Positions 7,976-16,365 of a stretch of DNA of 40,471 nt are shown piece after piece. Source of the stretch: a virus; IMG/VR virus record IMGVR_UViG_3300025695_000037, positions 1-40,471 of that record; one strand, given 5' to 3'. The number at the start of each line of letters is the position of its first letter. Positions within the stretch are counted from its first letter, which is position 1. Both the position numbers and the translations under genes were made by a program. The notes under the pieces are model-generated. The model ran no database searches, was not told the origin of the DNA, and saw only the letters and a program-made list of their open reading frames with translations.

Positions 7976-9088
7976 ATGATCGATCAAAAAACGCTAGACT
8001 TACCAGTTAAAAGAATTTGGATCCTGGGTGATATGCACTTAGGAGTCAGGAGTAGTTCATTGGAATGGCTAGAAATGATGAAAGATTTCTATGATAATCA
8101 GTTTATTCCAACTCTTCTTAAAAATTATCAAAAAGGTGATATTTTAGTACAGGTTGGAGATGCATTTGATAATAGACAAAGCATTAACATTAGAGTGCTT
8201 CACTATGCTGTAGATCTTTTTGAAAGACTTGGAGAAATCTTACCAGTACATGTTATTGCAGGAAACCATGATATTTGGGCAAAGAAAAGTAATGAAGTTA
8301 CTTCAATTGATACCCTAAAATGGATTCCAAACGTTGCAATATATAAGGACCCTAAAACATTTAATTGGGGTGGCAAAGAGGTCTTATTAATGCCATGGAG
8401 AAGAGACACTGATCATGAGAGAGAAACTCTTGAAGAATTTCCAAATTCAAATATAGTATTTTGTCACTCAGAAGTTAGAGGTATTAAATTAAATAAGAAG
8501 GTTGATAATTTTCATGGAGTTGAAGCATCCACATATGACAGGTTTGACGCAGTTTTTAGTGGACATATTCACTATAGACAGAGAAGAGGTAAACTTAGAA
8601 TGGTTGGTACTCCGTATGAATTAACAAGAAGCGATATGGATAATACTAAAGGGTTTGACCTGTTGAATTTAGAAGACATGTCAGAGACTTTCTTTGAAAA
8701 CACTATATCACCAAAGTTTGTTAAATTCTATTTAACCCAATTGTACAATGTGCCTCTTGGTGAATTTAAAAATGCAATTAGAAACAATTATGTAGATTTA
8801 TACATTCCATCCAATATTGCAACAACTTCTGCTCTTTCAAGACTGATTAACAAAGTTCAAAATGTAAGTAGAAAAATTGAACCAAACATCTATGAGCAAG
8901 ATACATTCTTAGATAAAGATATGTATGACATGGATGAGATTGAGGACCTTTATAAAAACTATAATATATTGCATTTATGTAATATGTATGTTGATAATTT
9001 AGGACACGATGAAGATGTTAAAGACCAAATAAAAGCACGATTAAAGAAACTTCACGATTTCTGTGCATATAATTATGAAATAGAGTAG
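7976..9088 (+). CDS. 47: gp47 recombination nuclease subunit (Mre11/SbcD family)
   Basis: The nuclease half of the gp46/gp47 complex, which resects DNA ends for recombination and degrades host DNA. Calcineurin-type phosphoesterase motifs appear in order: GDMH (18-21), GDAFD (61-65), GNHD (96-99), CHSE (163-166) and SGHIH (195-199), supplying the metal-binding Asp and His residues. Length 370 (T4 gp47 339). It is separated from gp46 by a single base, consistent with stoichiometric production. Confident. Confidence 0.95.
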   Translation: MIDQKTLDLPVKRIWILGDMHLGVRSSSLEWLEMMKDFYDNQFIPTLLKNYQKGDILVQVGDAFDNRQSINIRVLHYAVDLFERLGEILPVHVIAGNHDIWAKKSNEVTSIDTLKWIPNVAIYKDPKTFNWGGKEVLLMPWRRDTDHERETLEEFPNSNIVFCHSEVRGIKLNKKVDNFHGVEASTYDRFDAVFSGHIHYRQRRGKLRMVGTPYELTRSDMDNTKGFDLLNLEDMSETFFENTISPKFVKFYLTQLYNVPLGEFKNAIRNNYVDLYIPSNIATTSALSRLINKVQNVSRKIEPNIYEQDTFLDKDMYDMDEIEDLYKNYNILHLCNMYVDNLGHDEDVKDQIKARLKKLHDFCAYNYEIE

Positions 9089-9089
9089 T

Positions 9090-10763
9090 ATGAAAATTCA
9101 AAGCATTGAACTTAAAAACTTTGCAAGTTACGGTAATAAGATTCAAAAAATAGAATTCAGTGAAGATGTTGCAGAATTGTTTTTAACTCTTGGAAAGAAT
9201 GGAGAGGGCAAAACAACAATCGCAAATGCTATTATTTTTGGACTTTACGGAAAGGTTGAAGGTGTTAAAATGTCAGATCTTCCAAATAGAATCAATAAAG
9301 AACTTTGGGTCCGAATTAAACTTGAATGCAAAGGGACAATGATTGTTATTGAGCGAGGATTGGCCCCTGGAATTTTTAAAGTCTTTTTAAATGGAGTTGA
9401 ATTTGACAAAGCGGGTAAAAAGAGCGTACAGGATTATTTAGAAGAGGAATTATATGGAATTCCATATCATGTTTTTAAGAACATTATTATTTTATCTGTG
9501 AATGATTTCAAATCATTTTTAACAATGAGTAATAGTGATAAAAGACAAATTGTCGATAGGATGTTTGGTTTCTCTATTCTTAATGATATGCAAACTGCGA
9601 TTCGTGAGGAGAGAAAGGGTCTTAAAAATGAATTAGACATATACACACAAGAGTTAACACAATTAAATGATAATATCGACTCAGTTAATTTAAAATTAAA
9701 TGAATTAATTGCTGAAAGTGCACAAAAAGATCAACAAAAAATCCAAAGTTTAAAAGACTCTCTTGTAGTTTATAATAATAATAAAATAAAACTTGAAGAG
9801 GCTCAAACAAAAATATCTAATAGTATTGGAACCTTAAGTAGTGATCTTCAAGAAAGGCAAGGTAATTATTCAACCTTAAAGTATCAATTAGAATCTCTAC
9901 AAAAGAAATTAGATCTTTATGAGAATAATACATGCCCAACCTGTGAAAGTGAACTGGTTGGAACTTTCCACGACCATCGTAAACGTGATTTAGAAAAGGA
10001 TATTAAAGAGCTTCCAAATAAGATTAAAGAGATGGAGGACTCAGTTACTCAAATACGAGAAGAAGTTCAAAGTCTTAGAGAAAAGGACAGATCTGTTCGA
10101 GATAAAGTATCAACTTTAAATACAAATATTAGAGCCTTTAAAAATGAATTAATTTCAATCAAAGACTCTTTAAATGGTACTGCAGACTTTTCACATCTTG
10201 AACAAATTATTAGTGATTTTCAAACTAAAGAAAAGGAAAAAGAGTCTGCAAAAGATTTAAAATCAGCAGAGTATGGATTTTTAGAATTAGTTGAAGAGGT
10301 TCTTGGAGAAGATGGTGTTAAAAATCTAGCAATTAAAACTATCTTACCAGGATTAAACGCAAATATTGCAGCAATGACTCAAACAATGCACCTTCATTTC
10401 CATATTCGTTTTGATGAAAAGTTTAATTGTATCATTAATCATTTAGGTGAAGAGATTAATCCAATGACCCTTTCGACCGGAGAGCGTAAGAAGGCAGATT
10501 TTATTATTATCATTGCGATTATTAAGATTCTTAAATTAAGATTTCCACAACTAAACCTCCTGTTTTTAGACGAGTTGTTAAGTTCAGTTGATGCAGATGG
10601 AGTTCATAACATTCTTAAAATACTTAGTCAAGTAATTAAAGAGGCCAAATTAAATACATTTATTATAAATCACACGGTTCTGCCGCATGAGCTATTTGAT
10701 AAAAAAATTCAAATCTATAGAGAGAATGGTTTTTCTAAATTTGAGATTGAAGCTATTGAATAA
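9090..10763 (+). CDS. 46: gp46 recombination ATPase (Rad50/SbcC family)
   Basis: The ATPase partner of gp47. Walker A is at 35-42 (GKNGEGKT). Two coiled-coil arms flank a zinc hook CPTC at 282-285. The ABC signature LSTGER is at 461-466, Walker B with Asp494-Glu495 (LFLDE), and a terminal H-loop histidine in INHTV. Length 557 is close to T4 gp46 (560). The head is split by the coiled coil exactly as in Rad50. It is the last gene of the replication block; a late-type promoter follows directly after its stop codon. Confident. Confidence 0.95.
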   Translation: MKIQSIELKNFASYGNKIQKIEFSEDVAELFLTLGKNGEGKTTIANAIIFGLYGKVEGVKMSDLPNRINKELWVRIKLECKGTMIVIERGLAPGIFKVFLNGVEFDKAGKKSVQDYLEEELYGIPYHVFKNIIILSVNDFKSFLTMSNSDKRQIVDRMFGFSILNDMQTAIREERKGLKNELDIYTQELTQLNDNIDSVNLKLNELIAESAQKDQQKIQSLKDSLVVYNNNKIKLEEAQTKISNSIGTLSSDLQERQGNYSTLKYQLESLQKKLDLYENNTCPTCESELVGTFHDHRKRDLEKDIKELPNKIKEMEDSVTQIREEVQSLREKDRSVRDKVSTLNTNIRAFKNELISIKDSLNGTADFSHLEQIISDFQTKEKEKESAKDLKSAEYGFLELVEEVLGEDGVKNLAIKTILPGLNANIAAMTQTMHLHFHIRFDEKFNCIINHLGEEINPMTLSTGERKKADFIIIIAIIKILKLRFPQLNLLFLDELLSSVDADGVHNILKILSQVIKEAKLNTFIINHTVLPHELFDKKIQIYRENGFSKFEIEAIE

Positions 10764-10764
10764 A

Positions 10765-10774
10765 GATATATAAA
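10765..10774 (+). promoter_or_regulatory. Candidate late promoter (gp15)
   Basis: GATATATAAA starts 30 nt before the ATG at 10795, just past the gp46 stop. It matches the recurrent GATATATAA element found at structural genes in this window and resembles the T4 late element TATAAATA. Confidence 0.65.
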
Positions 10775-10794
10775 CAAAAATAAATAAAATATCA

Positions 10795-11652
10795 ATGGCG
10801 TCCTACAATTTGAAGTTTAACCATGACGATAGTGTGATTAGACATGTAATCATTGGGCTTCTTGCCGACTTAAACAATAAATTAGTTATTTATAGACAAG
10901 TCGACAACAACACTAGAGCCCAAATTGATGTTCCTTTTTACTATTCAATAACAGGTGATGACCAATTTTTAAGAGATCAATTTTTATTTGCAACAGCAAG
11001 CGGCCCAAATTGTTATCCTGATGCTGGATTTGCAGATGGTAATTATGATGTAATTCCAAGGGGTATTGTAAACCTATCTTCAGTTGCAATAGATTCCGGA
11101 AAACTAGTTAATAAAAGAACTGTTGGTAATTACACCAGAATGGACGAGAATGGAGCTATGCAGGGTTATGTTGCTGAATTTGAGATGATACCATTAAATA
11201 TTGGATTTGATGTCGAAATTTTAGTAAGTTCAACACTAGATGCTTTTAAAATAACTGAATCAATAGTTAAAACACTATACAAGTCAAACTACTTTAATGT
11301 TGAAGTTGGACATTTAGATGAGGGTACTTATAGATTATCTTCATATTATGCAATGTCAGAGGATTATGACGTACAAAAACCAATTGAATTTACATTTGAA
11401 GACAAGGATAAATATAAAATAGTCTTTCCAATTGAAGTCAATACATTTTTACCTTCATTTGATAATGGATTATATGGCCCAGGTGCTAATTCTAAAAATG
11501 GCGGTAATTCTAGAAGTGGCAGTAAAAATAATACTGAAATGCACATTGGAAATAGAATGTTTGAATTAACGTCAAGTTCTATTATTACTGTTAATAATCA
11601 AACAAATCAATTTAGTAGTATTACAGTTGATGAATCAGACAAACTTAAATAA
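10795..11652 (+). CDS. 15: Tail sheath stabiliser and completion protein, gp15-like
   Basis: The protein that would cap the assembled tail and let it join the neck. Length 285 (T4 gp15 272). It follows the gp15 pattern: an N-terminal helix before a strand carrying a positively charged interface (VIIGLLADLNNKLVIYRQVD), the YYSITGDDQFLR region, a central segment equivalent to T4 YELSIFTRYEDDMFQIVEQI (here EFEMIPLNIGFDVEI...DAFKITESI), then a strand ending VNTFLP. A Gly/Asn/Ser-rich segment near residues 225-245 looks like a flexible linker. It has its own late promoter and short A-rich leader. Good but not certain; no catalytic motif exists to test. Confidence 0.7.
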   Translation: MASYNLKFNHDDSVIRHVIIGLLADLNNKLVIYRQVDNNTRAQIDVPFYYSITGDDQFLRDQFLFATASGPNCYPDAGFADGNYDVIPRGIVNLSSVAIDSGKLVNKRTVGNYTRMDENGAMQGYVAEFEMIPLNIGFDVEILVSSTLDAFKITESIVKTLYKSNYFNVEVGHLDEGTYRLSSYYAMSEDYDVQKPIEFTFEDKDKYKIVFPIEVNTFLPSFDNGLYGPGANSKNGGNSRSGSKNNTEMHIGNRMFELTSSSIITVNNQTNQFSSITVDESDKLK

Positions 11653-11660
11653 ATTTAAAA

Positions 11661-11670
11661 GATATATAAT
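11661..11670 (+). promoter_or_regulatory. Candidate late promoter (11689 gene)
   Basis: GATATATAAT starts 28 nt before the ATG at 11689, in an AT-only leader. It is one of the best matches to the recurrent late element. Confidence 0.65.
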
Positions 11671-11688
11671 AAAATAAAAATAAAAATT

Positions 11689-12687
11689 ATGATGACGAAT
11701 ATTTTATCACCATTAGTTAAAGTTAATGAATCTTTTCAGTTCTATATGAACGGAAGAGTTTTTGAAATGGACAACTCAAATGAAATCAAGGAAATTGAAG
11801 GAAACAAAATCGATTCAAAATTAAAGAGTGCAATTGCAGCATTTGAATCTTTTGAATTTGGAAACGAAACTATTAAATGGTTTCACGGTTCTTCTAAATT
11901 TGTATTTAACCTTAAAGAAAATAACTTTTCAATGAATGAATCAGTTATTGAAAATTCTTTCTCAAAACATGTTTTAGGATCTGGAGCAGTAAGATATAAC
12001 GATGTTACTAAAGCTGAGTTATTTGAATCTCTTCCAACTCTTTTAGAAAACTTTGTAAACTTAGATTTTGCTGCTACATTTGAAGGAAACAACAATATAG
12101 TTAATGTATTTAAATTAGAAGAAAAAGTATTTGTCGCAAGATTAAATACAGAAAACAAAATCTCTAATTTCTTTAAAGCAGATAATGCAAATCAAGTTGT
12201 TGATTATGTTAGTGAAAAAACTGGAAAAAGCGCTGCAACTTTCTTAAGCGAACTTGTTGAAGGACAGGCTGCAGAACTTGCTAAAATTGAAGAAAATATT
12301 GCAAAATATGAATCAATGATTTCTTTCTTAAAAGATCAAAGAGGTCTTTTAGCTGAGGCTGATAAATCAATTGAAGAAATTAAAGCAGCTGACAATTTAA
12401 TTTCAGGAGAAATTAAAGTTTGGGAATCTAAGATTGCTGAATTAACAGGAATTTCTGAAGGTAAATCTGATGGTGGTAAAATGGCAAGAACTCACGTGGT
12501 TTATGCTTTACGTATTCAAGAACCGGATGGTGCATATTTAGCTTCATATCGTGTGGCTGTTAAAAAAGGACCAAACGCTGAAGAAAGGGCAGAAGAATTA
12601 GCTAAAAAAGATTTAGGTAAAAAATTAGGATCTATTAAAGGTATTAGTAAAGCTTTAAATCCAGAATTACATGATGTAGCTGAATAA
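11689..12687 (+). CDS. Unknown phage structural or head-internal protein
   Basis: A 332-residue acidic protein with no recognised family. Residues 1-190 look mixed alpha/beta; about 195-260 is a strong coiled coil (EGQAAELAKIEENIAKYESM and following); the last 70 residues are basic (AVKKGPNAEERAEELAKKDL). It has its own late promoter, a single-gene unit, and a strong terminator after a TAATAA double stop, an arrangement shared with the capsid gene, so high late expression is likely. The coiled coil and several I/L-x-E sites would fit a prohead core protein cut by gp21. That role is inference. Confidence 0.6.
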   Translation: MMTNILSPLVKVNESFQFYMNGRVFEMDNSNEIKEIEGNKIDSKLKSAIAAFESFEFGNETIKWFHGSSKFVFNLKENNFSMNESVIENSFSKHVLGSGAVRYNDVTKAELFESLPTLLENFVNLDFAATFEGNNNIVNVFKLEEKVFVARLNTENKISNFFKADNANQVVDYVSEKTGKSAATFLSELVEGQAAELAKIEENIAKYESMISFLKDQRGLLAEADKSIEEIKAADNLISGEIKVWESKIAELTGISEGKSDGGKMARTHVVYALRIQEPDGAYLASYRVAVKKGPNAEERAEELAKKDLGKKLGSIKGISKALNPELHDVAE

Positions 12688-12711
12688 TAATTATAAATAA
12701 AAACTTTATAA

Positions 12712-12737
12712 AAGGGTCGCAAAGCGTCCCTTTTTCT
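12712..12737 (+). terminator. Rho-independent terminator
   Basis: AAGGGTCGC (12712-12720) pairs with GCGTCCCTT (12724-12732) across an AAA loop, with one T-T mismatch. The T run is 12731-12735. It ends the 11689 transcription unit. Confidence 0.85.
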
Positions 12738-12771
12738 ATTTAATCACCAGGATTAAACAAAACGGATTAAT

Positions 12772-12781
12772 CTTATATAAT
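12772..12781 (+). promoter_or_regulatory. Candidate promoter for the gp55 gene
   Basis: CTTATATAAT lies 35 nt upstream of the GTG start and after a terminator, so a promoter is expected here. It lacks the leading GA of the late element, fitting the expectation that the late sigma factor should be made before late promoters fire. Confidence 0.4.
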
Positions 12782-12806
12782 ATACTATAAACTAAATACA
12801 TAAATT

Positions 12807-13175
12807 GTGGCTAAAAGCAAAAACTATTTAAATAATAAAGATCTTCATGCAGCAATGTCCGAATCTAAAGAACTTGATAAATTAACACCAACTGCTGAAA
12901 AGATGTTAATCTTATTGGCAGAAAGGGCTATTAGAAAGATGTCATATGTTAATGATGATGATCGACAGGATTGCCTATCTTTTGCAATATTAGATTTATT
13001 AAAATATTGGAGAAATTTTAACCCTGACTATCCAAATGCATTTGCATATTTTACAGAAATTGCTAAACGCGGGTATGCAAAAGGTTGGAATAAAATACAT
13101 CCTCAAAAATATAAAGGAACTATCTCAATTGACTCTTCAGGAGGTGATGATAGTACTGGTATTTATTCAATTTAA
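12807..13175 (+). CDS. 55: RNA polymerase sigma factor for late genes, gp55-like
   Basis: Directs host RNA polymerase to phage late promoters. The conserved part is the sigma region 2-like segment DDRQDCLSFAILDLLKYWRN followed by FNPDYPNAFAYFTEIAKRGY, matching gp55's NFNPEKTNNPFAYFTQI. Only 122 residues (T4 gp55 185), so the N-terminal and C-terminal extensions are reduced. The T4-type hydrophobic clamp-binding tail is not obvious: it ends DDSTGIYSI. The start is GTG, after the A-rich leader ACATAAATT; no in-frame ATG lies nearby upstream. The gp4 gene begins directly after its stop. Confident on family, less on whether it still contacts the clamp. Confidence 0.85.
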   Translation: MAKSKNYLNNKDLHAAMSESKELDKLTPTAEKMLILLAERAIRKMSYVNDDDRQDCLSFAILDLLKYWRNFNPDYPNAFAYFTEIAKRGYAKGWNKIHPQKYKGTISIDSSGGDDSTGIYSI

Positions 13176-13664
13176 ATGTCAATAAAGAATAACAAACCAA
13201 CAAAAAAATCAGGATTTAAACAAGGATATTTTAATCCTCAAAATCCAGAAAAATATATAGGACCTCAGCCGATAATATACAGAAGCTCATGGGAATATAA
13301 ATTTATGATTTGGTGCGACTCAAATGATAAAGTAATACATTGGTCTAGCGAACCTATTGAAATTCAATATTGGTCAAGACAAACAAATAAGAGCCATTCA
13401 TATTATCCAGACTTTTATTTTAAACAATTAAAACAGGATAATAGTTATGAAGAGTATTTAGTAGAAATTAAACCAAAAGATCAGATAACAAAACCTAAGC
13501 CTCCAACAAAGAATTCTAAAAAGGCATTAAGTTCATATAAGTTTCTAGCAGAGCAATACGTAAAAAATATGGACAAGTATAATGCTGCAAAAACATATGC
13601 AGATGGAAGAGGTTGGAAGTTTATTGTCCTAACTGAAGACACAATTAAAAATGGGTTACATTAA
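13176..13664 (+). CDS. 4: gp4-like head completion protein
   Basis: Acts after DNA packaging to complete the head before tail joining; the family has a TnsA/endonuclease-like fold. Diagnostic segments are YFNPQNPEKYIGPQPIIYRS, SWEYKFMIWCDSNDKVIHW, the strand YYPDFYF, then EYLVEIKPKDQ (the PDF...E-x-K nuclease-like core) and ADGRGWKFIVLTE near the end. Length 162 (T4 gp4 about 150). It starts immediately after the gp55 stop and overlaps the next gene by 14 nt. Confident. Confidence 0.9.
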   Translation: MSIKNNKPTKKSGFKQGYFNPQNPEKYIGPQPIIYRSSWEYKFMIWCDSNDKVIHWSSEPIEIQYWSRQTNKSHSYYPDFYFKQLKQDNSYEEYLVEIKPKDQITKPKPPTKNSKKALSSYKFLAEQYVKNMDKYNAAKTYADGRGWKFIVLTEDTIKNGLH

Positions 13665-14238
13665 AAAAAGAATTAAAGAATTAATTAAAGAATCAGATAG
13701 TAAAGCAAAGGCTAGAACTGCTGCTGAGGAATGGTTTAATTCTGCAATAAAATCTAGAGCAATTAAAGAGGCTAAAGTAACCAGAGACCGATTCCTACCA
13801 GGAAAAATTTATGTTTTTGAATATAGACCAATCACAGAAAACTTACCATGGTGGGATAAAAACCCAGTTGTATTATCAATAGAACAAAAAGGTCAAACTG
13901 ATCTTGGGGTTAATCTTAACCTGCTTCCAGTTGAGTTTAAAGAACGATTACTGGATAGATTATATGATATGATGGAAGGTCGAATAAAATCTGCATCAGT
14001 TGGAAAATCTGGAGATGCAATAAATCAAAGACCTTTAAGAATAACATATGATGGTATGAAAGCCTTTCTAGATTCTGAAGGATATGGATTTGCCCTAAGA
14101 CAATATAGACCCGATAGAAAAATAAATCAAGCAGTAGTTGCCTATGAAAAATGGCCAGAAATAATACTATGCGATTTTATTAAACTTGAAGGAACAACAA
14201 TAAATGAAGTAAAAAGGTTGTTTAAGAACAGTCTATAA
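13651..14238 (+). CDS. Conserved phage protein of unknown function, between gp4 and gp20
   Basis: A 195-residue basic protein. The segment FLPGKIYVFEYRPITENLPW, followed by WDKNPVVLSIEQ and LGVNLNLLP, is a pattern I associate with conserved proteins of unknown function in marine T4-like phages. Starts inside gp4 (14-nt overlap), implying coupled translation with head-completion genes, and is followed by a late promoter for the portal. A role in head or DNA packaging completion is inference from position. Confidence 0.6.
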   Translation: MGYIKKRIKELIKESDSKAKARTAAEEWFNSAIKSRAIKEAKVTRDRFLPGKIYVFEYRPITENLPWWDKNPVVLSIEQKGQTDLGVNLNLLPVEFKERLLDRLYDMMEGRIKSASVGKSGDAINQRPLRITYDGMKAFLDSEGYGFALRQYRPDRKINQAVVAYEKWPEIILCDFIKLEGTTINEVKRLFKNSL

Positions 14239-14244
14239 AAAATA

Positions 14245-14254
14245 GATATATAAC
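14245..14254 (+). promoter_or_regulatory. Candidate late promoter (portal gp20)
   Basis: GATATATAAC starts 30 nt before the ATG at 14275, with an A/T-only leader (AATAACATAATATA). Confidence 0.65.
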
Positions 14255-14274
14255 TAAAATAATAACATAATATA

Positions 14275-15870
14275 ATGGCAGGATTTGTAGATAGAAATGG
14301 TCCATTAAGTACTGGTAAAAAAACATTCAATTTAAGCGATACACTTAAGAAGTTATCGTCATTTGGAATGTACTATGATGACTTAGTACTTAGACAGTCT
14401 CAGGCGATTGGTCCAGTAGAGGATCAATTTGGATATGGCACAATGAACCCCCTTGGACTTGACAATGATGATATGTATGGCGCATTTGCAGCCCTTTCTA
14501 TGGCTGATACAAATATGCGTAAAAACGTACCATTCTTTGATCAGCAATACCAGGCAAAACGTGATGAACTTAGAAAATTCTCTCAACATGATGAGATTGA
14601 GGACATTTTAGATATTCTTTGCGATGAATCAATTGTATTTGATAATAAAAATTTCTTTGCCAATCCAGAAATTATTGGTATGGAGGTTTCAGAAGAGGTT
14701 CAAAAATATCTTAATAAATCATATAGAGAAATTTATCAGTATTTTGGATTTAACCAGGATCAATCTGCATGGTATTTCTTTAGAAAATGGTTAATTGATG
14801 GTTATTTATCATTTGAGATTATCTACAATCCAGAAATGACACAGATTATTGGTTTTAAAGAAATAGACCCAATAACACTTGTACCAGGATATAACCACGA
14901 AGACGGTAAAAAAGTTTGGATTCAATTTAAAGATGATCCAATGAAAGAGAGAAAATTATATGATTCTCAAATTGTATACATTTCATACTCTTCAATTACA
15001 ACAGCGAGTAGAGTTTCTTACCTTGAAAGACTTGTAAGAGCATTCAACCTAATGAGAATCATGGAACATACCCGAGTTATTTGGGCTGTGACAAACTCTT
15101 CTTATAGAATGAAATTTATTATCCCAGTTGGGGGTAAATCTAAAACTAGAGCAAAACAATCACTTGCACAGTTAATGAATAACTATAAAGAGATTGTAGA
15201 TTTTGATTGGGACAGTGCAAATCTGACCACTAATGGAAAACCAATGTTACAATTCAATAAAGAATATTGGTTGCCTAGTAAGGACGGAGAACAACCTGAG
15301 ATTGAAACTCTTGGTGGTGAAGGACCAGACATTAATGATACTGAAGCCTTAAAATATTTCACAGATAAACTTAAACAAGTTTCAAAGATTCCTTACAATA
15401 GATTTATGTATGAAGACGGTGGAGGAGACTTTAACTTGGCAGCAGATGGTATGATTAGAGATGAGATCAAATTCTCTAAGTTTGTTAAAAGACTTAGATC
15501 TTCGTTCCAAGAGGTGCTGGTTAAACCCCTATGGATTCAAATGTGTCTTAAATATCCTGAATTTAAAGATGATGCAGGGTTTAAAACTCAAATCGCACTA
15601 CAATTCCACGAAGAAAACATGTTTGCTGAATTAAAGCAGATGGAAATCATGGAGAAGAGACTAGACTTTATTAGTACAATGCAGGATTCTCTGATGAAAA
15701 CAGATCCAGTTACAATGGAAGAGATGCCATACTTTAACATGGAGTTCCTTGTTGATAGATACTTGAAGTTGAGCCCAGATGATAAAGCAGCAAATGAGGC
15801 TTATAAACAGAGAGAAGATGCAAAAAAGGCTGAAGAACCTGAAGTGGATCCAATGGATATGGGAATGTAA
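14275..15870 (+). CDS. 20: Portal vertex protein, gp20
   Basis: Forms the dodecameric ring at one capsid vertex through which DNA enters and leaves and where head assembly nucleates. Length 531 (T4 gp20 524). Recognisable gp20 segments are EIEDILDILCDESIVFDNKN, the clip/stem region SAWYFFRKWLIDGYLSFEII, and the segment VSKIPYNRFMYEDGGGDFN with EIKFSKFVKRLR after it. The C-terminus is acidic and charged (AKKAEEPEVDPMDMGM). It opens the head cluster gp20, gp67-like, gp21/22, gp23. Confident. Confidence 0.95.
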   Translation: MAGFVDRNGPLSTGKKTFNLSDTLKKLSSFGMYYDDLVLRQSQAIGPVEDQFGYGTMNPLGLDNDDMYGAFAALSMADTNMRKNVPFFDQQYQAKRDELRKFSQHDEIEDILDILCDESIVFDNKNFFANPEIIGMEVSEEVQKYLNKSYREIYQYFGFNQDQSAWYFFRKWLIDGYLSFEIIYNPEMTQIIGFKEIDPITLVPGYNHEDGKKVWIQFKDDPMKERKLYDSQIVYISYSSITTASRVSYLERLVRAFNLMRIMEHTRVIWAVTNSSYRMKFIIPVGGKSKTRAKQSLAQLMNNYKEIVDFDWDSANLTTNGKPMLQFNKEYWLPSKDGEQPEIETLGGEGPDINDTEALKYFTDKLKQVSKIPYNRFMYEDGGGDFNLAADGMIRDEIKFSKFVKRLRSSFQEVLVKPLWIQMCLKYPEFKDDAGFKTQIALQFHEENMFAELKQMEIMEKRLDFISTMQDSLMKTDPVTMEEMPYFNMEFLVDRYLKLSPDDKAANEAYKQREDAKKAEEPEVDPMDMGM

Positions 15871-15876
15871 TATAAT

Positions 15877-15886
15877 GATATATAGT
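15877..15886 (+). promoter_or_regulatory. Candidate late promoter (gp67-like)
   Basis: GATATATAGT starts 31 nt before the ATG at 15908, immediately after the gp20 stop; one base differs from the best matches. Confidence 0.55.
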
Positions 15887-15907
15887 TTATAAATATAAAT
15901 TAGTACA

Positions 15908-16279
15908 ATGAAAAAAATAAAAACATTTGAAGAATTTTCTAAAGAGTTAAATGCTCCGCAAATTGAAGAGGGCGCAATTGATGCTGGTGAAGATTCTAAA
16001 GTAGTTATTGATGACATTACCCTAGATAATGGTTCTGAGATTAAATCTACTGAAATACTTGGTGCAATACTTTCAAGCAAAACCGAAAAAGAATTTAAAG
16101 AATACTTTTATAATGAATATGGTAATGGATCTTTTACCGATGAAGATATTTCAACACTTATAAAATTCTTTCTCGAGTATCAAGAAGAGAAAAACGCTGA
16201 AGAGACTGAGGAGGAGGAAAAAGAGAAGGAAGAGGAAGAAGGATCTGATGATGATGGCTTAGGAGATTTAGACATTTAA
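15908..16279 (+). CDS. 67: Acidic prohead core protein, gp67-like
   Basis: A 123-residue very acidic protein. The N-terminus is MKKIKTFEEFSKEL, followed by a helical middle, and the last third is a run of Glu and Asp (ETEEEEKEKEEEEGSDDDG). T4 places the small acidic core protein gp67 exactly here, between the portal and the protease. Both have a helical head and acidic tail, and gp67 is a gp21 substrate. A possible I/L-x-E processing site is QIEE at residues 18-21. Family assignment is by position and composition, not by aligned motif. Confidence 0.5.
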   Translation: MKKIKTFEEFSKELNAPQIEEGAIDAGEDSKVVIDDITLDNGSEIKSTEILGAILSSKTEKEFKEYFYNEYGNGSFTDEDISTLIKFFLEYQEEKNAEETEEEEKEKEEEEGSDDDGLGDLDI

Positions 16280-16331
16280 ATAGATTTAGCAAGATTTAAA
16301 TAATTTTTTGAAATTTTCATCTTTTTAAGTT

Positions 16332-16341
16332 GATATATAAT
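16332..16341 (+). promoter_or_regulatory. Candidate late promoter (gp21/22)
   Basis: GATATATAAT starts 34 nt before the ATG at 16366, followed by the leader ACAATATAAATAAAATAAC. Confidence 0.65.
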
Positions 16342-16365
16342 ACAATATAAATAAAATAACATAAT

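Noticed and set aside
13651-14238. gp53 baseplate wedge or gp2 end-protection protein
   Set aside because: Size would fit gp53, but none of its recognisable segments is present, and I see no gp2 signature; left as unknown.
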